From Bacteroidota bacterium (GTDB lineage Bacteria > Bacteroidota > Bacteroidia > Bacteroidales > Lentimicrobiaceae): a DNA stretch of 64,000 bases. Position 1 is the stretch's first letter. Each line of letters opens with the position of its first letter. The stretch is from NCBI GenBank assembly GCA_023417935.1, contig JAEZDY010000014.1, positions 161,727 to 225,726 of the forward strand, written 5' to 3'. This document shows, piece after piece, positions 54,993-61,050 of the stretch. The notes beneath the pieces are model-generated. The model saw only the letters and a program-made list of their open reading frames with translations, did not search any database and had not been told where the DNA came from. Position numbers and translations under genes: made by a program.

Positions 54993-56105
54993 ATGAATAT
55001 GAAAACAATCTTTCTATTGCTTCTTGTGCTGTTGTCAGGTTTATCCATCACCTATGCACAGGATAATTTGGGGCCTAAGAATAAGCAGTTGCCACAGGAT
55101 AACCAGTTGCCACAGGATAACCAGTTGCCACAGAATAATCAGTTGCCTCAGAATAATCAGTTGCCTCAGGATAATTTGATGCCTCTGGATAAAGATCTCT
55201 CCACCGTAAATTATCCGTTTGAAACGAAATCCCATTCTTTTACCTCGCAGGGCCAGAACCTGAAAATGGCCTACGTGGATGTATCGCCACCAAAACCTAA
55301 TGGGAAAGTTGTACTGCTCCTTCACGGGAAGAACTTCAACATCGCTTACTGGGAACAGACAATAAGGGCGCTGACTGATAAAGGCTATCGGGTGATTGCT
55401 CCTGATCAGATTGGCTTTGGGAAATCAACCAAACCAGCAAACTACCACTACAGTTTCCATCAACTGGCCGTTAACACTAAATTAATCTTAGACAGCCTGA
55501 ACATCCCAAAAATTATGGTGCTCGGACATTCCATGGGTGGGATGCTTGCCGCGAGGTTCGCATTATCCTATCCGGAAACGGCTGAAAAACTTATACTCGT
55601 AAATCCAATAGGCCTGGAGGACTACAAGGTTCTTACAAGCTATCAAACCATCGATGCCAATTACCGGAATGAATTGAAAAATACATTTGAAACTTATCAC
55701 GACTACCAGTTGAAATATTATTACGACAACAAGTGGAAGCCTGAGTACGACCCATGGCTTAACTTGCTGGCCGGTTGGACTTTGCATGAGGATTACCCCA
55801 TTATTGCCTGGAATGCTGCTCTTACAACCGATATGATCTTTACACAGCCGGTTGTATATGAGTTCAAAAACATCAAATGCCCGACGCTGCTCATTATCGG
55901 TACGCGCGACAGGACTGCAATTGGCAGGGAAAGAGCCCCTGCCGACGTTCAACCAAAAATGGGGCTTTATAATGAACTAGGGAAGAAAACACAGCAGGCT
56001 ATACCCCACTCAACCCTGGTTGAATTGGATGATGTGGGGCATATGCCGCATATTGAGGTTTTTGATAGGTTTATTGGGCCGGTTTTGGAGTTTTTGCAGA
56101 AGTGA
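54993..56105 (+). CDS. secreted alpha/beta hydrolase with QLPQDN repeats
   Basis: A 370-residue exported alpha/beta-hydrolase. The signal peptide (start Met3 at 54999 equally likely) ends near SITYAQD. A low-complexity stretch of six-residue units (QLPQDN/QLPQNN, residues ~28-60) follows and is a clear 18-bp DNA repeat. The hydrolase has the oxyanion region LLLHGKNFNIAYW, nucleophile Ser in GHSMGG (near residue 180), Asp in LIIGTRDRTAIG, and catalytic His in DVGHMPHIEV. Family members hydrolyse esters, lactones or C-C bonds; substrate unknown. A structured leader precedes it. Confidence 0.87.
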   Translation: MNMKTIFLLLLVLLSGLSITYAQDNLGPKNKQLPQDNQLPQDNQLPQNNQLPQNNQLPQDNLMPLDKDLSTVNYPFETKSHSFTSQGQNLKMAYVDVSPPKPNGKVVLLLHGKNFNIAYWEQTIRALTDKGYRVIAPDQIGFGKSTKPANYHYSFHQLAVNTKLILDSLNIPKIMVLGHSMGGMLAARFALSYPETAEKLILVNPIGLEDYKVLTSYQTIDANYRNELKNTFETYHDYQLKYYYDNKWKPEYDPWLNLLAGWTLHEDYPIIAWNAALTTDMIFTQPVVYEFKNIKCPTLLIIGTRDRTAIGRERAPADVQPKMGLYNELGKKTQQAIPHSTLVELDDVGHMPHIEVFDRFIGPVLEFLQK

Positions 56106-56111
56106 GGTGTA

Positions 56112-56300
56112 GGAGGTTCCTCACTGATGGGATTTCCAAATTAAGGAGGTTCCTCACTTGTGGGCCTTTCAAGATTAAGGAGGTTCCTCACTTGTGGGAT
56201 TTCCAAATTAAGGAGGTTCCTCACTGGTGGGTTTACCAAATTAAGGAGGTTCCTCACTGGTGGGATTTCCAAATTAAGGAGGTTCCTCACTGCGTTCGGA
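56112..56300 (+). repeat. six-copy 33-bp tandem repeat
   Basis: GGAGGTTCCTCACT begins at 56112, 56145, 56179, 56212, 56245 and 56278, so the period is 33 (once 34) bp. Units share GATTTCCAAATTAAGGAGG. Each unit contains AAGGAGG, a Shine-Dalgarno-like core. The array lies between the hydrolase and the GreA/B-like gene. Confidence 0.9.
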
Positions 56301-56332
56301 ATGACGACGGTGGGGTGTCAGCGTAAAATCAT

Positions 56333-56340
56333 TATCTTTG
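56333..56340 (+). promoter_or_regulatory. -7 element for the GreA/B-like gene
   Basis: TATCTTTG matches TAnnTTTG and lies 28 bp before the ATG at 56369. No good -33 TTG is visible upstream; the 33-bp repeat array ends just before it. Confidence 0.45.
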
Positions 56341-56368
56341 TGTATATCACATCTAAAACACATCAAAA

Positions 56369-56869
56369 ATGAGTCGAGGCTTCGTGAGGGAAGGTGACCA
56401 GGAGGAGATGCCTTATGTTGCACCAAGGGCTTTTTTGCCACCGGGGGTAACCAATTATGTTACTCAGGTGGGGCTTGATGAGTTGCTGGCTGAGAAAGAG
56501 GAGCTTATTCAAGAGAAGGGCCAATTTGAAAACCACAATGAGAACGACAGGCGCGTTGCTATTAATCATATCAACGCAAAGTTGCAGCTACTGCAGGAGA
56601 GAATCAATTCGGCCCGGGTGATTAATCTCAACGACCAGCCACAGGATGAAATAAGATTCGGTGCAACGGTTGAACTGATAATGGAAAAAACCGGTGAAGT
56701 GCAGATATTGCAGATCACCGGCGTTGATGAAGCCAATATTTCCAATGGTAAACTATCCTTTGTTTCGCCCCTGGCTAAGGTGTTGAATAATAAGCGCACA
56801 GGCGATAAAGTGAAGTTCAGGAGACCTGATGGAGAGGTGCTTTATTGCATTGCGAAGGTTTCATATTAA
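56369..56869 (+). CDS. GreA/GreB-like transcript cleavage factor domain protein
   Basis: A 166-residue protein with the Bacteroidetes GreA/B-type layout: a short N-terminal MSRGFVREGDQEEMPY, a coiled-coil finger (LDELLAEKEELIQEKGQFE ... RVAINHINAKLQLLQERIN, residues ~40-85), and a C-terminal FKBP-like domain (GATVELIMEKTGEVQ, SFVSPLAKVL, GDKVKFRRPDGE). Gre factors enter the secondary channel of RNA polymerase and stimulate cleavage of backtracked RNA through acidic residues at the finger tip; here the candidates are Glu/Asp near residues 60-65. Good family call, role by family. Confidence 0.85.
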   Translation: MSRGFVREGDQEEMPYVAPRAFLPPGVTNYVTQVGLDELLAEKEELIQEKGQFENHNENDRRVAINHINAKLQLLQERINSARVINLNDQPQDEIRFGATVELIMEKTGEVQILQITGVDEANISNGKLSFVSPLAKVLNNKRTGDKVKFRRPDGEVLYCIAKVSY

Positions 56870-56914
56870 ACAATGTGGATATCTCCAGTATTTTTAATGC
56901 TTGGTGACAACCAG

Positions 56915-58108
56915 TTAAATATAATGCTTGGACACTACCAGTATCTTGCCTCCCGTTAATACATAAATGTACTTATCATTGATGTTTGTTGAGGTTTCAA
57001 GTTCTCCTATTTTAAAATGGGTTGTTTTTTCGATATACTCGAGGAGAATATCCTGATTTGCGGTGGTCGGCTGGTTGGGGATTATGTTGATTTCGCTGTA
57101 AAAGCCGGTCAATTCTTTTCTTGTGCCGTCAGTTGCAAAAAGATAATCATTGTCGACACAAAAATCGCCTAGTTGTGCACCACCTGGTACATACTGGATC
57201 GTATAAAACAAAGTAAGGTTGTCGTCGCCAACGAGTTTCAACACTTTATCCTGAAATTGGAAATACACGCCTGTGTTTGAATATCTAAACTTATTCTTAA
57301 AATCATAAATCGCCAGATCGCTGTCATAATAAGTACTTAAATCTTTTGTGATTATCTGTCCATCTGGTTTAATGATAAAGAGTTTTTGTTCGTTGTATGA
57401 AAGTGCATACAAATTGGATGAGATCATGGATGGTGTATAATAAAGATAGCCTTCGGCAGTAATAGAACATACTGAGTCAAATGCAAGATTTCCGTATCTC
57501 ATTTTGACCACATGTAAATCAGCGTCGCTTACAGTTCCTCCCTTAAAAACAGCCCAGGTTTGTCCGTAATCATCTTTCAAAATAGTACCATGACTATCAT
57601 AAGTGCCTCCATGTGCATAATAAAAGTAGTGGATAGGAGCATCTTCTTCTTTAATGGTACTTCCGTTTGCCATGTTAATTGTCCTGAAAACAGGCGTTTC
57701 AAAAGCATAAAAATCAGGGGTCACGAAAATTTCGTGTTCACTTACTATTTCGGAATTCCAATTTAATGGTGTTTTGGTCGACATGAAGTCAAGATCAGAG
57801 GTGGGGTTATATTGTACCTTTTCCCAGCTACCATTGAGAATGTCCTCCTGTTCAAGATCATACCTGTAAATCCAGTCATCTACATCATTTGTATTTCCAA
57901 TGGTTATGTACAAGCCCTGGTCGGTAGCCAGCAGTTCTGACGAAACGTTTGTGCTTTCATCAAAATCAGGAATTTCAACAAATTCACCGAAATGGCTGCT
58001 GATAGGGTCGTTATCTGTTATTTCTTTATCTTCTTTCGAACAACTTGCAATAAATAATACACTGCTAAGCACAAACGCTTTCAGCACAATTAGTAAACGA
58101 GGTTTCAT
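56915..58108 (-). CDS. putative cell-surface lipoprotein
   Basis: A 397-residue predicted lipoprotein with lipobox SVLFIASC followed by SKEDKEITDND. The mature part alternates strands and contains several Trp/Tyr-rich loops (DDWIYRYDLEQED, HYFYYAHGGTYDSHG), suggesting a beta-propeller-like fold, but no named domain is recognised. The gene's last codons lie in a short imperfect direct repeat (AATGCTTGG...ACCAGT at 56896 and 56923). Function unknown; likely at the outer membrane. Confidence 0.73.
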   Translation of the reverse strand: MKPRLLIVLKAFVLSSVLFIASCSKEDKEITDNDPISSHFGEFVEIPDFDESTNVSSELLATDQGLYITIGNTNDVDDWIYRYDLEQEDILNGSWEKVQYNPTSDLDFMSTKTPLNWNSEIVSEHEIFVTPDFYAFETPVFRTINMANGSTIKEEDAPIHYFYYAHGGTYDSHGTILKDDYGQTWAVFKGGTVSDADLHVVKMRYGNLAFDSVCSITAEGYLYYTPSMISSNLYALSYNEQKLFIIKPDGQIITKDLSTYYDSDLAIYDFKNKFRYSNTGVYFQFQDKVLKLVGDDNLTLFYTIQYVPGGAQLGDFCVDNDYLFATDGTRKELTGFYSEINIIPNQPTTANQDILLEYIEKTTHFKIGELETSTNINDKYIYVLTGGKILVVSKHYI

Positions 58109-58217
58109 AAAGTATACGGTTTTAGGTTAGAAAAGTAACCGGCAAAGCAAGTGGTTGATTTACCGGTCTTAACCGCACGATAACCGCTATAATGATACTT
58201 TGTTCATTTGGGGGTAA

Positions 58218-60110
58218 TCATTTTACTTCCCCTTCTGCATGGTCGTCACCCCCCGTGATTCCGAGCTGAGTGATCTCCCCGGGCTGCCACGTTTTATCAA
58301 ACCAGGGTTCCAGTGGACCATAAAGACGCAATAATGTGAACCATCCTTTGCCGGGGATGGTTTGAATCCAGTTGGCTTCTTTGCCTTCAGGAGGTTCGGG
58401 ACCGAAATAAACATCCACGGAAGTGTCAGCATTTACCATGATGCCTTCCTTCTGGCTGCTGATTGTGGGGTACCGCTGATCGGTTTGAAGAAGTGAGCGT
58501 GTTTGCGGATCGTAGAGGCAAACTGACCAGAAGTCCTTCGCCGGCATGTTTGGTGGTATATGCAGCCGGTAGTTCTTGCTGCCATCGAGACTTTTGCCAT
58601 TGGCGTCGCGACCGTTGAAGGCGTACTGTGAACCGATACCAACCATCTTTGCCGACATAGCAGGGGTGATTCCGGTGGCATTGTAATAGAAGAATGTCCG
58701 CGCATCAAGATTGAGCACCCCATCAGGGGAGAATTCATGATCGTTGCCAATATAACCCAACTGCCATCGGCTCCCCGGGTATATGAAAGCTTCCTGATCG
58801 CGTGTGTTGAAGGTAATGGCACGTGCAGTGGCGTTTCCAACATTCACTGCATCAGTAAGAATACTTTTCATCCGGTCATCCGGAGCAAAAGGCTTGCCCT
58901 TCTGTATGCCGATGGAAGCAAGCAAACCGCGTATCTCAGGGTCAGTAGCTTCGAGCGGCTCCTCCTGCACTACCTGATTGATTTCCTCGTAGAACGACAT
59001 GTCATTCGAGGGAATGCAATTGAAGTACTTGCCCGACATGTCAATGAAACCCATTGTTGGCGGATCTGCTACTTCGCCGTTATAACCCGGTGGAAGTAGC
59101 AGGTATTTACCTCCTTTCCCCTTGTCGCGACCCGCCCTGCCCATGTCGGTTACAAAGCGGCTCCAGAAGTCATCAATAAAACCAAGCACGTCAGGCGGAA
59201 CTTCAATTACCAGCGGTCCTTCTTTTGTGTTAGCCCAGAATGTCAGGTAAATGGTCTCGGTGTTTGCCAGTAGGTATAGTGTACGCGAATCCAGAAAAGA
59301 ATCAGAAATAAGTACCGTCTGGTTGTCGGGGCCAAACGTGCGGTAACCGGCACGTGTTGCGTACATCCCTGAGGCCTGTAAAGCGTTAAGGAACACCTGC
59401 ATACCCCGTTGAAAGTCAAGATTATCAAACACCTTCCTGGCAGTCTCCGCATCAGGGAAACCATCAAAGAACCTCAGCGTGCCGAGTGATGTTTCAACAC
59501 TGTCGGGGGTGGTGATTGATGGAGGAATGTCGGTGGTCATCTTATACTTTACCAGTTTATTTACCGTTTCTGTTGGTCCCTCGAGTAATTCAACTTCACC
59601 TGGTTTCCAGGTCTTATCGAACCAGGGCTCAAGCACACCATATAGCCGTAAGGTAAGCCACCATCCTTTACCCGGAACGGTCATTATCCAATTGGATTCC
59701 TTACCGGCAGGTGGTTTCGGACCGAAATATACATCCACCGAAGAATCAGGGTTGATACTGATGTCTTTTCTCAGGCTGCTGATGCTGGAGAACCGCTGAT
59801 CAGTTTGCAGCATCGACCTGGTTTGGGGATCATATACCAGCAACGACCAGAAATTATTTGCGGGAATGTTCGGCGGTAAGTGTAATTTATAGCTCTTTGA
59901 GCCATCGAGGTACTGCCCCGTGTTGTCACGATCAGCGAGTGCATATTGAGAGAGGTGGCCAATGCTCTTCATAAAGCATGATGGGCTGTTTCCGCTGCCA
60001 ATGTAATAATAATAAGACCGGGCATCCATATCAAGAGCTGATCCCGATAGCGGCAAGAAAGCCACGATTTTCCCTATCCACAGCATCCAGAGGTTCTTCC
60101 TGTATAACAT
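58218..60110 (-). CDS. DUF1254/DUF1214 protein fused to the tail of a decayed copy
   Basis: A 630-residue frame. Residues ~15-165 are a DUF1214 C-terminal domain (ALDMDARSYYYYIGSGNS ... KPGEVELLEG) belonging to a broken upstream copy. A complete second copy follows from about residue 178 (possibly using the internal start MTTDIPPSITTPDSV): DUF1254 (FDGFPDAETARKVFDNLDF, GGKYLLLPPGYNGEV) and DUF1214 (LNLDARTFFYYNATG, QPGEITQLG). The first 14 residues look like out-of-frame DNA. The DUF1254/1214 pair is widespread and uncharacterised. No signal peptide remains on this frame, so export is doubtful unless the upstream piece is joined. Confidence 0.7.
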   Translation of the reverse strand: MLYRKNLWMLWIGKIVAFLPLSGSALDMDARSYYYYIGSGNSPSCFMKSIGHLSQYALADRDNTGQYLDGSKSYKLHLPPNIPANNFWSLLVYDPQTRSMLQTDQRFSSISSLRKDISINPDSSVDVYFGPKPPAGKESNWIMTVPGKGWWLTLRLYGVLEPWFDKTWKPGEVELLEGPTETVNKLVKYKMTTDIPPSITTPDSVETSLGTLRFFDGFPDAETARKVFDNLDFQRGMQVFLNALQASGMYATRAGYRTFGPDNQTVLISDSFLDSRTLYLLANTETIYLTFWANTKEGPLVIEVPPDVLGFIDDFWSRFVTDMGRAGRDKGKGGKYLLLPPGYNGEVADPPTMGFIDMSGKYFNCIPSNDMSFYEEINQVVQEEPLEATDPEIRGLLASIGIQKGKPFAPDDRMKSILTDAVNVGNATARAITFNTRDQEAFIYPGSRWQLGYIGNDHEFSPDGVLNLDARTFFYYNATGITPAMSAKMVGIGSQYAFNGRDANGKSLDGSKNYRLHIPPNMPAKDFWSVCLYDPQTRSLLQTDQRYPTISSQKEGIMVNADTSVDVYFGPEPPEGKEANWIQTIPGKGWFTLLRLYGPLEPWFDKTWQPGEITQLGITGGDDHAEGEVK

Positions 60111-60523
60111 GGTTTAATTCCTCGAAAAATGTGTAGTCGTTAGAGTGGATGGTGTTCATATATTTCCCTGAAATGTCAATAAAGCTCATAGTAGGAGGAT
60201 TTGCAGCTGAAGCTAGCGGATACGCCCGGTAGGTGTTTTTGGTATCCTCGATACCTTTTGTCATATCACCATTTACGGAGAAGATGCGATAGAAAAAAAA
60301 GTTCCCATATGTTTGCTCCCACCCGAAGAAAAGCCGGATTGGCTTGATCGGTCACTGCTTCAACGAAGGAAATTATGGCTGCCTTTGCGAGACCTTCATT
60401 CCACTGATCAAGTGGATCATTCTGGGCATCCACCGTTGCGATTGTTGCCTGAAGTGTTATAAAAATCACTGCAGTGGCAATCTTCAAAAATGTGTTAGTT
60501 TTCATTTTTATTGTGGTTATCAT
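60031..60523 (-). pseudogene. remnants of a HAD-phosphatase N-terminus and a DUF1254 domain
   Basis: Two short frames in tandem. First (60266-60523): signal peptide (TFLKIATAVIFITLQATIA) then LDQWNEGLAKAAIISFVEAV, which matches the start of secreted HAD-family phosphatases often next to DUF1254 genes, cut off after ~25 residues. Second (60031-60264): GDMTKGIEDTKNTYRAYPL then PPTMSFIDISGKYMNTIHS and EEPLDAVDRENRGFLAAIGI, the middle of a DUF1254 domain. The frames then pass into the DUF1214 part of the next gene after a deletion of about 70 residues. Frameshifts and deletions, not one point error, are needed to explain it. Confidence 0.68.
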
Positions 60524-60530
60524 ACATCCG

Positions 60531-60586
60531 ACCTGTCCTTACGGAGGATTATTCTTGATCCATGAGGGACAGGTAATGACCTGTCC
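60531..60586. repeat. GGACAGGT palindrome with extra copy
   Basis: GGACAGGT (60567-60574) and ACCTGTCC (60579-60586) form an 8-bp hairpin with a 4-nt loop. A further ACCTGTCCTTACGGA at 60531-60545 repeats 60579-60593. This resembles dispersed intergenic palindromes. The rest of 60600-60860 shows nothing I can name. Confidence 0.7.
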
Positions 60587-60871
60587 TTACGGAAACATTC
60601 TTATTATCCAGATGTCCGGGGGGGATTCAGCAATGCATGTCTTCTGCAGACACATTACAAGGTAGTATATCTATTTTCGGTAGATTTCTGATATTACAAA
60701 TATAGGGTATTTGGAAGAGAATTCAAAGGGAATATTTAAAAAAGTAATTTTTAAGTTTTAGTCCCATTTTTTATCAAAAGATTCAACGTTTCTGCTTAAA
60801 AGTTGCGTCAATACGTAAAAACACTTAGTGAATAGCAAGCGTCACTATTGGAAAAGTAGTATTTAAACGTA

Positions 60872-60902
60872 TTGCGGATGCCTGGTGCATAAGATAATTT
60901 TG
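60872..60902 (+). promoter_or_regulatory. Bacteroidetes-type promoter for the adhesin gene
   Basis: TTG (60872-60874), 20-bp spacer, TAATTTTG (60895-60902): a full match to TTG-N20-TAnnTTTG, giving a 5' leader of about 140 nt before the ATG at 61051. Confidence 0.6.
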
Positions 60903-61050
60903 TACCCATCAAGTTATGCTTCATTCATAATACCGACAACGTGCATTTCAGGGGAAAAGTCGGATCGCCAAAGTACTATGAATGATCACTTTCGGAAACG
61001 GAAGGTAACATACGTCAAGCAAATAAAAATTCTATTAAATATTAAGTATC

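Noticed and set aside
56112..56300. CRISPR array
   Set aside because: The units are tandem copies without unique spacers of constant length, and there are no cas genes. The same applies to the 20007-20221 and 14877-15035 arrays.
56102..56372. Open frames of 70-74 codons through the 33-bp repeat array
   Set aside because: The period is a multiple of three, so several frames stay open by chance. The products are pure repeat (RRFLT, IKEVPH) with no start context or domain.
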